Below, in pieces: positions 8,873 to 17,455 of a DNA stretch of 64,000 nt (within the stretch, counting starts at the first letter, position 1; every line of letters begins with the position of its first letter). Location of the stretch: assembly GCA_035601835.1 (NCBI GenBank), contig DATNNM010000011.1:62001-126000 (forward strand). The letters are read 5' to 3'. Position numbers and translations under genes: made by a program. Source of the DNA: Candidatus Tumulicola sp. (lineage in GTDB: Bacteria; Vulcanimicrobiota; Vulcanimicrobiia; Eremiobacterales; Eremiobacteraceae). The notes under the pieces are model-generated. The model had not been told where the DNA came from. It did not search any database and saw only the letters and a list, made by a program, of their open reading frames with translations.

Positions 8873-9031
8873 ATGCAGAACGCAGATAGCGTGAGAGCCG
8901 GCGTCCTCAACCTGGTGTGCGCGACGCTCTCGGTCGTCTTGGCGGCCGTCGCGCTGATCCAGTCCCTCTTCGAGGGCCTGCTCGGAGCCGTCCGCGACGA
9001 GCTCGCGGCGATTCACCCGCGGGGGCAATAG
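8873..9031 (+). CDS. 52-residue single-span membrane peptide in ABC operon
   Basis: Small ORF filling the gap between the ATPase gene (stop at 8870) and the first permease (start at 9036), with Shine-Dalgarno GGGAG before its ATG. One hydrophobic helix (about residues 10-38, 'LVCATLSVVLAAVALIQ') is followed by an acidic/amphipathic tail. No known family. Tight spacing on both sides supports a real gene. It may be a small accessory subunit of the transporter. Confidence 0.65.
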   Translation: MQNADSVRAGVLNLVCATLSVVLAAVALIQSLFEGLLGAVRDELAAIHPRGQ

Positions 9032-9035
9032 GACG

Positions 9036-9827
9036 ATGCAGTACGTCGAGCTCTTGCGCGCGCGAAACGTGATCGTCCGCTACGCCATTGTCGTGCTCGC
9101 CATCGCCACGGCGGCGGCGATCGCAGCGTTGATCCTCCCTCCCCATGCCGTCATGGTCGCCGGCGACAAGACGGACACCTCCGTTCACCAAGGCATGGTA
9201 CGCCTCTCGCTGATGGGGCTATGGGTGGGAAGCGCGCTGTTAGCGGCCATCGTCGCGACGATACTCGGCGGGAGCCTTGCGAGCGAGAATCGTGGTCATC
9301 TCGAACTGGCGTGGACGAAACCGGTGTCGCGGCTCCGCTACGCCGCGTCCAAGATGCTGGTAGACGCGGGCGCGATCTTCGCCGTGCAAGTCTTCACCTT
9401 TGCCGTCCTCCTCGCGCTCGACCTCATCCATATCAGAAGCGCCGTCAATCTCGTCAGCCACCAGGCCGACCTCGTCGACGCCATCCGCTTCGCGCTGTTT
9501 CCGCTCGCCTGGTACGCGCTGCTGCAGGGCTTGACCGCAAGCCTGCGCGAGCAGGCGGGAATCGCGCAGGGACTGATCTGGCCGATCGCGCTCGGGCTGA
9601 CCGGGGTCAAGCAAGCGCCTCTGGGCCCCGTCTGGACCGGCATCATCGGCTTCGTCAACCTCATCAATCCGTTCAACTACGCGCACTACACGGCCAACAC
9701 CGGAATGGGCACCTTCCAGGTCATGGGCGCGGAGCAGGCCGCTCTGCTGGGCGTGCTCGGGCTTGCGACCGTGATCGCCTTGGGCTCGTTCGGCGCGCTC
9801 GTCCAGTGGAAGCGGCTGGAGGCATAG
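9036..9827 (+). CDS. ABC-2-type permease subunit, paralog 1
   Basis: 263 residues with about six transmembrane helices. It opens with the soluble start MQYVELLRARN. The cytoplasmic motif LASENRGHLELAWTKPVSR (about residue 85) and LFPLAWYALLQGLTA are shared with the next two genes. It is an export-type membrane subunit for the upstream ATPase. Stop and next start abut. Confidence 0.9.
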   Translation: MQYVELLRARNVIVRYAIVVLAIATAAAIAALILPPHAVMVAGDKTDTSVHQGMVRLSLMGLWVGSALLAAIVATILGGSLASENRGHLELAWTKPVSRLRYAASKMLVDAGAIFAVQVFTFAVLLALDLIHIRSAVNLVSHQADLVDAIRFALFPLAWYALLQGLTASLREQAGIAQGLIWPIALGLTGVKQAPLGPVWTGIIGFVNLINPFNYAHYTANTGMGTFQVMGAEQAALLGVLGLATVIALGSFGALVQWKRLEA

Positions 9828-10586
9828 ATGTACTATAAAGAACTCCTGCGCGTTCGCAGCGGCGTGATGGTGTATGCGTTGGTCATCGCGATCGCTGCGA
9901 TCGTCATCATGGTCATCAACGCAGGCGCGGGCATGAGCCCGGATGCCGCAACAAAAGCGCATACGGCCGCCATTCCGGTCGTGGCGATCTTCGCGATCGC
10001 CGGTGTGCTGGCGGCGATCCTCGCGACGGTCTTCGGCGCCAGCCTCAACTGCGATGGCGACGGCCACATGGAGTTGGTCGGCACGCGCCCGATCTCGCGC
10101 ACCGGCTACGCTCTTCAGGTGATGCTAATCGACGTCGCCGGGATCGTTCTCGCGTTTCTGCTCACCGCGGGCGCCGCTGCGATCGTAGCGCTTTTCCTCG
10201 CGAAGCGGGCCGTCGTGTGGCAGTTCGACTCGGACTTCCTCGCCAACGCGCTCCGCTTCAGCCTCTTCCCGCTCGCATGGTATGCGATCTTGCAAGCGTT
10301 GACGGCGGGTTATCGGGGTCGTAGCGGTCTCGCGCAAGGATTGATCTGGCCGATCGCCTTCGGCATGGGAGTCTTGTCGCTCGTTCCGCTGCCCGCAGTT
10401 TGGCACTCCATCTTCGCGGCGCTGAACGTCGTGAACCCCTTCGCTTACGCGACCTATCAGATGAACGCACAGGGCGTCGCCTCCGAGGTCGGCATCAAGG
10501 TTCTCGTGGATGCGCTTGCACTTGCCGTGCTCACGGTCATTGGCGTGCTCGCAGCGACGCTGCAATGGAAACGGGTGGAAGCGTAA
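9828..10586 (+). CDS. ABC-2-type permease subunit, paralog 2
   Basis: 252 residues, six predicted helices, start MYYKELLRVRS. It shares with its neighbours the motif DGDGHMELVGTRPISR and the LFPLAWYAILQALTA segment, followed by GLAQGLIWPIAFG. It is clearly a tandem duplicate of the previous gene and follows it with no gap. It probably forms a heteromeric channel with its paralogs. Confidence 0.9.
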   Translation: MYYKELLRVRSGVMVYALVIAIAAIVIMVINAGAGMSPDAATKAHTAAIPVVAIFAIAGVLAAILATVFGASLNCDGDGHMELVGTRPISRTGYALQVMLIDVAGIVLAFLLTAGAAAIVALFLAKRAVVWQFDSDFLANALRFSLFPLAWYAILQALTAGYRGRSGLAQGLIWPIAFGMGVLSLVPLPAVWHSIFAALNVVNPFAYATYQMNAQGVASEVGIKVLVDALALAVLTVIGVLAATLQWKRVEA

Positions 10587-10589
10587 AAG

Positions 10590-11351
10590 ATGTATTACAA
10601 AGAGTGGCTGATGGTCCGCAGGTCCTTGTTCTGGTTTGCAGTGCTCGTGCCGGCGGGCTGGCTGACGTACGCCTTCGTGGCCTTTGCGACCAATACGACG
10701 AACGATCTCGTGCTCGATTCCTGGAAGCAGCTGCTCTCGTGGGCCGTCACGCTGGGCGCGGTCGCCGCCACGATTTTCGGCTCGAGTTTAGCGCGCGAGA
10801 ACGACGGCCACCTCGAGCTCGCGTGCACGAAACCGATTTCGCGTTTTCGCTACGCTCTTGGGACCTTGCTCGTGGATATGCTTGGGATCGCGGCCGTTTT
10901 CGCGATCGTCGTGATCGCGGTTTATGTGACGCTATCGCTGCTCGCCGGTCATCCGTTACGCTTGGCAGCGGGGACCGACTCAGCCTGGCAGCTCGTCCGC
11001 TATTGCGCCGCGCCCCTGGCATGGTTCGGTCTCTTGACGGCGCTCACGGCCCGTTTGCGCTGTCAAGGCGCCCGACTCGTCATCGGCCTCGCGTGGCCGG
11101 TGGCGATCATCATCGTGGTCTTGGGCGCCGTTCCGCTGCCGCCCGTGATGCACAGCGTATTCGCGTTCATCAATCTGTTCAACCCGATCGCGGCTTCGAC
11201 GATCGTCCAGATCGACATCGCCGATTCGGGCGTTCACGCCGCGGCCTTGCAAACCGCCGCGAGTTTCGGTTTGAGCTTCCTCGTGCTGGGCCTGTTCGCA
11301 CTCGGCGGGCCGGTCGCCGCGGCCCTGCAGTGGCGCCGGGTCGAGGCCTAA
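10590..11351 (+). CDS. ABC-2-type permease subunit, paralog 3
   Basis: 253 residues, six predicted helices, start MYYKEWLMVRRS. The family motif reads ARENDGHLELACTKPISR, and the AAPLAWFGLLTALTA segment corresponds to that of the other two. It diverges most in the first helix. Three bases separate it from paralog 2. It is the last gene of the operon; only a weak hairpin follows. Confidence 0.9.
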   Translation: MYYKEWLMVRRSLFWFAVLVPAGWLTYAFVAFATNTTNDLVLDSWKQLLSWAVTLGAVAATIFGSSLARENDGHLELACTKPISRFRYALGTLLVDMLGIAAVFAIVVIAVYVTLSLLAGHPLRLAAGTDSAWQLVRYCAAPLAWFGLLTALTARLRCQGARLVIGLAWPVAIIIVVLGAVPLPPVMHSVFAFINLFNPIAASTIVQIDIADSGVHAAALQTAASFGLSFLVLGLFALGGPVAAALQWRRVEA

Positions 11352-11376
11352 GGCTTTTGAAGCCTAAGGCTTCTTA
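11346..11376 (+). terminator. Possible weak terminator after the ABC operon
   Basis: Hairpin GAAGCC-TAA-GGCTTC (11359-11373) follows the last permease. It overlaps a short direct repeat, GCCTAAGGCTT, at 11346 and 11362. The run of T is too short to be convincing. Confidence 0.3.
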
Positions 11377-11457
11377 ATGTGAGGCGGCCGCCGCCGGACC
11401 CGGGAACTAGGGGCCACTTTACCTAACTTTCATGCTTGCCCGATACACTTGAAACTG

Positions 11458-11481
11458 GAGACCGAGCCGGGGCTCGGTCTC
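11458..11481 (+). promoter_or_regulatory. Strong hairpin in the ppk leader
   Basis: Perfect 11-bp inverted repeat (GAGACCGAGCC / GGCTCGGTCTC) with a two-base loop, ending 20 bp before the ppk ATG. No T run follows, so it is not an ordinary terminator. It may affect ppk mRNA stability or translation, or be a protein-binding site. Confidence 0.45.
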
Positions 11482-11501
11482 TGCCGCTTCCTCCCAGGAC
11501 G

Positions 11502-13556
11502 ATGAAGTACCTCAATCGCGACCTCTCGTGGCTGGACTTCAACGCCCGCGTCCTTGCTCTATCCGAGGACGCAGGCGTGCCGCTGCTCGAGCGCGCCAGG
11601 TTCCTCGCCATCTTCAGCCGCAATCTCGATGAGTTCTTCCAGGTGCGCATCGGCGGGCTCCAAGAGCAGCTCAGCGCGGGCGTCAGCGCGACGTCGTCCG
11701 AGGGCTTGAGCGTCACCGAACAGCTTCACGTCATCAAACCGCGCATCGAGGACCTCGTCAACCGAGCCGCGGCGATCTTCAAGGATCAGCTCAAGCCTGC
11801 GCTCGAGCACGCCGGCGTCCGCTTCACCGACTGGACGCAACTCGACGACATCGATCGCTCGCACCTCACGAAGATGTACAACGATCACATCTTTCCGGTG
11901 CTCACTCCGCTGGCGGTCGATCCTGGCCATCCCTTCCCGTATATCTCCAACCTCTCGCTGAACCTCGCCGTCGTCGTCGGCGACCCGGCGCAAACGCAGC
12001 CGCGCATCGCGCGCGTGAAAGTGCCGCCACTGCTGCCGCGTTTCGTGAAGCTGCCGGACGGCGAGCGCTTCGTGCCGATCGAGCAGATCATCGCAGCGCA
12101 CCTCGGCTCGCTGTTCCCAGGCATGCAGATCATCGCGCACCACGTGTTCCGCGTGACCCGCAACGCCGACTTCGCGCTGAAAGAGGACGAAGCGGAAGAC
12201 CTGCTCGAGGCGGTCGAGTCGGTCCTGCGGCTGCGGCGCCGTTCGCCCGATGCGGTGCGGCTCGAGATCGCGCGCACGATGACCGATGACGTCCGCAACC
12301 TGCTCGCTCGCGAACTGGAACTCGATGAGTCCGACATCTACACGGTGGACGACCCGCTGGATCTCGGAGGGCTGTGGAGCATCGCCGACCTCGACAAGCC
12401 GCAGCTCAAATACGAACCATGGCTTCCGCTCACCCCCGCGCAATTGGCGGCGCCCGTCGAACAGCCGCTGCACCTCTTCCGCGCGCTGCGCCAAGGCGAC
12501 ATCCTCGTCCACCATCCATACGATTCGTTCCTGACGTCGGTCGAGGCATTCGTCGATCAAGCCGCGCGCGATCCGCGCGTGATGGCCATCAAGCAGACGC
12601 TGTACCGCACCGGTGCGGAGAGCCCGATCATCAAATCGCTGATCCGCGCCGCGGAGGCCGGCAAGCAGGTCGCGGCCCTGGTCGAGGTCACGGCGCGTTT
12701 CGACGAAGCCACCAACATCAATTTCGCGCGCGTGCTCGAGGAGGCCGGCGTGCACGTGGTCTACGGGATCGTAGGCCTCAAAACGCACGCCAAGATCACG
12801 CTGGTCGTGCGCATGGAAGCCGGCGGGATCCGCCGCTACAGCCACGTGGGCACCGGCAACTACAATCCGACGACGGCGCGGTTGTACGAAGACGTCGGCA
12901 TCCTCTCCTCGGATACGGAGCTCGGCGCCGACCTCTCCGAACTGTTCAACTTCCTCACCGGCTATAGCAAGCAAAGCCGTTACAACAAACTCTTGGTGGC
13001 ACCGGGCACGCTGCGCCCAGCGCTCCAAGACCTCATCAAGCGCGAAGCGGATGCGCCGGACGGCCGCATCGTGCTGAAGGTCAACAACCTGGTGGATCCG
13101 GCCATCATCAACGCGCTCTACGCGGCATCCCAGGCGGGGGCGCAGATCGACCTCATCGTGCGCGGCATCTGCTGCCTCGTGCCGCAGGTGCCGGAGCTAT
13201 CCGAGAACATCCGCGTGCGTTCGATCGTGGGCCGCTATCTCGAGCATTCGCGCATCCTTCGCTTCGGCAGCGACGCGCGCGGCGCGGAGTACTTCATCGG
13301 GTCCGCCGACATCATGCAGCGCAACCTCGATCGGCGCGTGGAGGCGATCGTGCCGGTCAGCGAGCCTGCGCTCCAGGCGCGCCTGCAAGAGATCCTCGAC
13401 GTCAATCTCGCCGACGACGTGCTGGCATGGGAGTTGAGCGCCGAGGGCACGTGGCTCAAGGTGCCCACCGTCATCGGCATCAACACACATCGGCGCCTGC
13501 AAGAACTCGCCTTGGCGCGCATGCCGACGCAAACGCCTATCGACGTCAGTGCTTGA
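11502..13556 (+). CDS. ppk: Polyphosphate kinase 1
   Basis: 684 residues. It reversibly transfers the terminal phosphate of ATP onto polyphosphate. N-terminal domain starts MKYLNRDLSWLDFNARVL; the middle and two phospholipase-D-like C domains follow. The autophosphorylated histidine is in KTHAK (His-429), and the second active-site histidine is in YLEHSRILRFG (His-582). Length is normal. A TTG at 11436 gives a longer frame, but the family N-terminus begins at the ATG at 11502. The gene overlaps the CYTH-CHAD gene by 8 bp, which together with the Nudix gene makes a phosphate/polyphosphate unit. Confidence 0.97.
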   Translation: MKYLNRDLSWLDFNARVLALSEDAGVPLLERARFLAIFSRNLDEFFQVRIGGLQEQLSAGVSATSSEGLSVTEQLHVIKPRIEDLVNRAAAIFKDQLKPALEHAGVRFTDWTQLDDIDRSHLTKMYNDHIFPVLTPLAVDPGHPFPYISNLSLNLAVVVGDPAQTQPRIARVKVPPLLPRFVKLPDGERFVPIEQIIAAHLGSLFPGMQIIAHHVFRVTRNADFALKEDEAEDLLEAVESVLRLRRRSPDAVRLEIARTMTDDVRNLLARELELDESDIYTVDDPLDLGGLWSIADLDKPQLKYEPWLPLTPAQLAAPVEQPLHLFRALRQGDILVHHPYDSFLTSVEAFVDQAARDPRVMAIKQTLYRTGAESPIIKSLIRAAEAGKQVAALVEVTARFDEATNINFARVLEEAGVHVVYGIVGLKTHAKITLVVRMEAGGIRRYSHVGTGNYNPTTARLYEDVGILSSDTELGADLSELFNFLTGYSKQSRYNKLLVAPGTLRPALQDLIKREADAPDGRIVLKVNNLVDPAIINALYAASQAGAQIDLIVRGICCLVPQVPELSENIRVRSIVGRYLEHSRILRFGSDARGAEYFIGSADIMQRNLDRRVEAIVPVSEPALQARLQEILDVNLADDVLAWELSAEGTWLKVPTVIGINTHRRLQELALARMPTQTPIDVSA

Positions 13557-15027
13557 ACGCGAGCTAAAACTCGAAGCCCCGCCCCGTTTCAAACTTCCGG
13601 ATCTCGATGGCGTCCACCCGGCCGTCGCGTCGACGAAGCCAGGCCAGGAACGTCTCAACACGACCTACTTCGACACGCGCGACTATCGGCTGACGCGCTG
13701 GGGCTGCAGCCTGCGCTATCGCGCGGGCCAGGCTTGGACGGTCAAGCTGCCGACTGAAGCGAGCGACGCCCTGCTCGTCCGCGGCGAGCACCCATTTGAG
13801 GGCGACGCGGAGCAGCCGCCGCGCGGTGCGATCGAATTGCTCAGCGCCTACCTTCGCGACACGCCGGTGCATAAGGTCGCACAGCTGCGCGCGCTGCGCA
13901 CCTTCGCGGATCTCATCGACTCGCGCGGCGAGAAACTGGCGCAAGTCAGCCTCGACGCAGTCTCGGTCATCGATGAGGGCCGCGCGGTGTCGCGTTTCCG
14001 GGAAGTCGAAATCGAGCTGACCGATGCCGCCCCCGAAGATCTGCTCGACGCAGTCGTCGTGCGGCTGCAAGCCGCCGGCGCCGGTTCCCCAGATCCGACG
14101 CCGAAAGTGGCGCGCGCATTGGGGTCGCGTGCGCTCCGACCGCCGGAGATCGTAGCCGAGGAGCTTGCGCCCGATGCTTCGGCCGGAGAAGTGGTGCGCC
14201 GAGCGCTGGCCGACGGCGTGATCAGGCTGCTGCGTCACGACGCCGGCGTTCGCCTCAGGGCTGATCCGGAGGAGGTACATCAAGCGCGCGTCGCGGTTCG
14301 ACGCCTGCGCAGCGCTCTTCGTACCTTCTTGCCCATCATGGACATCGACTGGGCTTCGGCGCTCAGGCAGGACCTCGACCAGCTCGCCGATGATTTCGGC
14401 GCGGTGAGAGACGCCGACGTTCGAAAAGAACGCTTGCGCGCGCGCACACAGACGCTTCACCCGCCGGATCGGGCGGCAGCGCGGCGCATTCAAGCGGTCG
14501 CCCAAGCGCAGCGCGACGACGCCATGCGCCACGTGTCGGAGACGATCTCAAGCCGGGGCTACGTCGAATTGCTCAAGCGCTTAGTGGACGCGGCGCGCAT
14601 GCCGTCGCTTGCGCCCATCGCCGCCGAGCCTGCGATCATGGCGCTTCCGCCGCTGGTCGCCAGTCTGTGGCGCAACGCGCGCAATCGCGTCGAGCAATTC
14701 GGCGACCGTCCGAGCGATCGGCAGCTGCACAAGCTGCGCATCCGGGCGAAACGCTGCCGCTACGCGGCAGAGGCGCTCGCCCCGGTCATCGGAAAACGGG
14801 CGCGCGCTTTTTCCAAGGCTGCTGCTGCGTTGCAGGAGGTGCTCGGTCAGCACCACGACGCGGTGGTGACGCAGGATTGGCTGAAGCGAAACGTGCCGGC
14901 GGGCAAGCTATCGTTTGCGGCCGGTCAGCTTTGCGCGCTTGAGCTGACGGCGCAGGCCGAAGCGTACAGCCGCTGGCGCGAGGCATGGCGCGCGTTCGAC
15001 CGGAAGAAACTGCGCGCGTGGCTATAA
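13549..15027 (+). CDS. CYTH and CHAD domain protein (inorganic triphosphatase / polyphosphate-binding)
   Basis: 492 residues, GTG start overlapping the ppk stop. The N-terminal CYTH domain (about 1-200) has the signature ERELKLE and further charged strands (TTYFDTRDYRLTRWG, WTVKLPTE), as in triphosphate tunnel metalloenzymes. The CHAD helical domain (about 220-490) contains the paired histidine/arginine motifs VHQARVAVRRLRSALRTF and LHKLRIRAKRCRYAAEAL. CHAD domains bind polyphosphate. Position directly after ppk1 supports a role in polyphosphate turnover. Confidence 0.92.
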   Translation: MLERELKLEAPPRFKLPDLDGVHPAVASTKPGQERLNTTYFDTRDYRLTRWGCSLRYRAGQAWTVKLPTEASDALLVRGEHPFEGDAEQPPRGAIELLSAYLRDTPVHKVAQLRALRTFADLIDSRGEKLAQVSLDAVSVIDEGRAVSRFREVEIELTDAAPEDLLDAVVVRLQAAGAGSPDPTPKVARALGSRALRPPEIVAEELAPDASAGEVVRRALADGVIRLLRHDAGVRLRADPEEVHQARVAVRRLRSALRTFLPIMDIDWASALRQDLDQLADDFGAVRDADVRKERLRARTQTLHPPDRAAARRIQAVAQAQRDDAMRHVSETISSRGYVELLKRLVDAARMPSLAPIAAEPAIMALPPLVASLWRNARNRVEQFGDRPSDRQLHKLRIRAKRCRYAAEALAPVIGKRARAFSKAAAALQEVLGQHHDAVVTQDWLKRNVPAGKLSFAAGQLCALELTAQAEAYSRWREAWRAFDRKKLRAWL

Positions 15028-15941
15028 ACCCAGTCGTTCGAGCCGCAGGCGGCGTGATCGTGAGGTCCCGGCCCGACGGCGCTCTCGAAGTCGCCGTTGT
15101 CCACCGTCCCTCGTACGACGATTGGACCCTTCCCAAGGGCAAGCTGCAGGCGGGCGAGCGCGAAGAGCATACCGCGCTGCGCGAGGTCGAAGAAGAGACC
15201 GGCATGCGCTGCCGCTTGGAACGCGCGCTCGGTACGACGAAGTACAAGGACCACCGCGGCCGCCCGAAGGTCGTCCATTACTGGGTGATGCGCGCGTTGG
15301 ACGGCCATTTCCGGAAGTGCCGCGAAGTCGACGAACTGCGCTGGGCGACCGTTCGTCAGGCCGCTTCACTGCTGAGCTACTCGCACGATCGCGCTCTTCT
15401 GCGCGGGCTCTCCAACGAGATCGACGCCGATGTCGGCGGATCGACCGAGCGCCAAGGGCGGACCGCGTTGCGCAATCAGATGAGCCGCCTGATCTACCTC
15501 GTGCGGCATGCAAAGGCGCTGAACCGAAGCGAATGGGCCGAGCCCGATGAATTGCGGCCGCTCTCCAAGGCCGGCCGCAAACAGGCTGAAGAACTCGTCC
15601 TTCGGCTTGGCGCGTTTTCATTCGAGCGCGTGCTCTCGAGTCCGCACGTGCGCTGCCGCGAGACGGTGGAACCGCTGGCCAAACAACACAAACTGCAAGT
15701 CGAAAATGCCGACGTGCTCGCGGAGGGAACCGACGCGGACGACGTCATGGCATTCCTCAAGTCGCTCACCAACCCGGCCGTCTTGTGCAGCCACGGCGAC
15801 GTCATCGGCGACGTCATGACCAACCTCGTGGCGGACGGTCTGGCCGTCGAGGGCGAACTGAAGTGGGAGAAAGGTTCGACCTGGGTGCTCGAATCCGACG
15901 GCGAGGACTTCTTGTACGGCCGCTACTTACCGCCGCCATGA
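15018..15941 (+). CDS. Nudix hydrolase fused to SixA-type histidine phosphatase (MutT1-like)
   Basis: About 307 residues. The Nudix domain (about 1-145) has the full box GKLQAGEREEHTALREVEEE followed by TGM. A histidine-phosphatase domain starts near residue 155 with the catalytic LVRHAKAL; SSPHVRCRETVEPL and CSHGDVIGDVM complete it. The same fusion is known in mycobacterial MutT1, which converts 8-oxo-(d)GTP or diadenosine polyphosphates. GTG 15018 overlaps the CHAD stop by 10 bp and has GGAAG upstream; ATG 14985 is a longer alternative. It likely cleans nucleotide pools or acts on (oligo)phosphorylated nucleotides. Confidence 0.92.
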   Translation: MAINPVVRAAGGVIVRSRPDGALEVAVVHRPSYDDWTLPKGKLQAGEREEHTALREVEEETGMRCRLERALGTTKYKDHRGRPKVVHYWVMRALDGHFRKCREVDELRWATVRQAASLLSYSHDRALLRGLSNEIDADVGGSTERQGRTALRNQMSRLIYLVRHAKALNRSEWAEPDELRPLSKAGRKQAEELVLRLGAFSFERVLSSPHVRCRETVEPLAKQHKLQVENADVLAEGTDADDVMAFLKSLTNPAVLCSHGDVIGDVMTNLVADGLAVEGELKWEKGSTWVLESDGEDFLYGRYLPPP

Positions 15942-16417
15942 GCGTGACGATCCGCGATGCGCGCGACGACGACGCGACAAGCTTGATCTCGCTCATCGGG
16001 AGCGTCTTCTCCGAGTACCCGGGCTGCGTACTGGAGGTCGATGGCGAGATGCCGCAGCTTCGATCCATCGCGACCACGTTCGAGCGCTGGGGCGGCCAGT
16101 TTTGGGTGGTGGAGAAGGACGGCGCCATCGTCGGCTGTGGCGGGTTTGCGCCAACCGAGGGTGATGGGCTCGAACTCAAACATCTTTACATCGCCAGCGG
16201 CGCGCGCCGAACGGGCCTAGGAACGCGGCTGACCCATATGGTCGAGGAAGCGGCGATGGTGCGGGGCAAGCGAAACGTCGAGTTGTGGACCGACACGCGC
16301 TTTGCGGAAGCCCACAAGCTGTACGAAGGGCTCGGCTACGCGCGCATGCCGGAGAGGCGTGAATTGCACGATCTGAGCCGCACCGTCGAGTATCATTACA
16401 TCAAGCACTTATGGTGA
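15938..16417 (+). CDS. GNAT-family N-acetyltransferase
   Basis: 159 residues. The acetyl-CoA-binding motif A is HLYIASGARRTGLGTRLTHM (R-x-x-G-x-G/A type), preceded by the beta strands VVEKDGAIVGCGGFAP and followed by LYEGLGYARMP. ATG overlaps the Nudix stop (ATGA), so it belongs to the ppk operon. The substrate is unknown. It ends close to a convergent gene. Confidence 0.9.
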   Translation: MSVTIRDARDDDATSLISLIGSVFSEYPGCVLEVDGEMPQLRSIATTFERWGGQFWVVEKDGAIVGCGGFAPTEGDGLELKHLYIASGARRTGLGTRLTHMVEEAAMVRGKRNVELWTDTRFAEAHKLYEGLGYARMPERRELHDLSRTVEYHYIKHLW

Positions 16418-16425
16418 TGTAACCA

Positions 16426-16866
16426 CTATTTTCTCGCGACCAAGAGGATCGGCACCTCCGTGAAGACGAGCTCGTCGTCTTGGTTGAAAAGAGATAACCT
16501 CGTCCTCATGACGCCGCGGTGCGAGCCGGGCGTCGCGGGCTTTTTCTCAACGACTTCCAACACCAAGCGCAGCGTGTCGCCCGGATAGACCGGCTTGGGC
16601 CAGCGAAGCTCATCAACGCCGACGCCGAGGATGCCGGTGGCCTTCATCACGCCGCTCTCCACGGCCAGCTTCATGGCGATCGCGGCGGTGTGCCAGCCGC
16701 TCGCCACCAGCCGCTTGAAGGGGCTGCGCGCGGCGGCTGCTTCGTCGAGGTGGAATGGTTGCGGATCGTAGCGCGCTGCGAACTCCTTGATCTCTTGGAG
16801 CGAGATGGTGTGACTGCCGGCATCCATTCGGTCGCCGACGCTGAAATCGTCGAAGTATTTTTCCAT
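16426..16866 (-). CDS. MaoC-like (R)-specific enoyl-CoA hydratase / dehydratase
   Basis: 146 residues, a single hot-dog fold. The hydratase-2 motif YDPQPFHLDEAAA (about residues 35-47) carries the catalytic Asp and His, followed by SPFKRLVASGWHTAA. It likely hydrates short enoyl-CoA esters in fatty-acid or dicarboxylate metabolism. It follows the DUF4126 gene on the same strand after 10 bp. Confidence 0.92.
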   Translation of the reverse strand: MEKYFDDFSVGDRMDAGSHTISLQEIKEFAARYDPQPFHLDEAAAARSPFKRLVASGWHTAAIAMKLAVESGVMKATGILGVGVDELRWPKPVYPGDTLRLVLEVVEKKPATPGSHRGVMRTRLSLFNQDDELVFTEVPILLVARK

Positions 16867-16876
16867 GCGATCGCCG

Positions 16877-17452
16877 TCAGGCGGAACTGGAACGAGCGCG
16901 GAAGCGCATGTACGTCGCGCGCGCCAGCACGATCAGGAACGCGACCAGCAGGGCCGCCAGCACAGCCGCCAGCACGGGCGCCAAGAACGCCAAGACGATG
17001 CCGCCGATGGCCAGCGCATCTTCGACGAAACTCAGCGGAGCGTTGGCGAGCGACATCGTCGTAACGGTCGAAGTGGCGCGGACGGCTGCCGACGAGCCGT
17101 GCACGACGAGCGCGTTGAGCGCGCCTGCGGCCATGAGCAGGTACAATTCGGTTTGACTTCCCGTATGCACGGTGTCGCCGACGAGAATCGCGCCCGCCAG
17201 CGGCCGAACCGCGAAGTAGATCGAGTGCAGGGCATGATCGACCGCCGGGATCTTGTCGCCCAGCAACTCGAGCAGCGAGAACACCGCAAGCACGCCGATC
17301 GCCCCAGCCGAACCAAGCCACGCAAATGCCGGTGCCGGATGGATCCATCCGGCATGCGTGGCGATCGCCGCGGCCAGCAGCGTGAGGAAACCGCGCAGGC
17401 CGGCAGTCGTCGTCAGCGCATAGGCGAGGGCGAGCTGCGAGGCACCGTCCAC
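16877..17452 (-). CDS. DUF4126-family membrane protein
   Basis: 191 residues, five or six hydrophobic helices. Typical family features are the Gly-rich start 'TTAGLRGFLTLLAAAIA' and the signature ELLGDKIPAVDHALHS near residue 65. Function of the family is not established. GTG start, 3 bp after the stop of the Ig-like membrane protein, so it is in the same transcription unit. Confidence 0.85.
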   Translation of the reverse strand: MDGASQLALAYALTTTAGLRGFLTLLAAAIATHAGWIHPAPAFAWLGSAGAIGVLAVFSLLELLGDKIPAVDHALHSIYFAVRPLAGAILVGDTVHTGSQTELYLLMAAGALNALVVHGSSAAVRATSTVTTMSLANAPLSFVEDALAIGGIVLAFLAPVLAAVLAALLVAFLIVLARATYMRFRARSSSA

Positions 17453-17455
17453 AGC

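Noticed and set aside
11401-11460. Possible Pho box before ppk
   Set aside because: CTTTCATGC-like strings are present, but the spaced direct repeat expected for PhoB/PhoP is not convincing.
11559-13028. 489-residue minus-strand ORF opposite ppk
   Set aside because: Antisense to the conserved ppk gene with biased Arg/Asp content; no family pattern.
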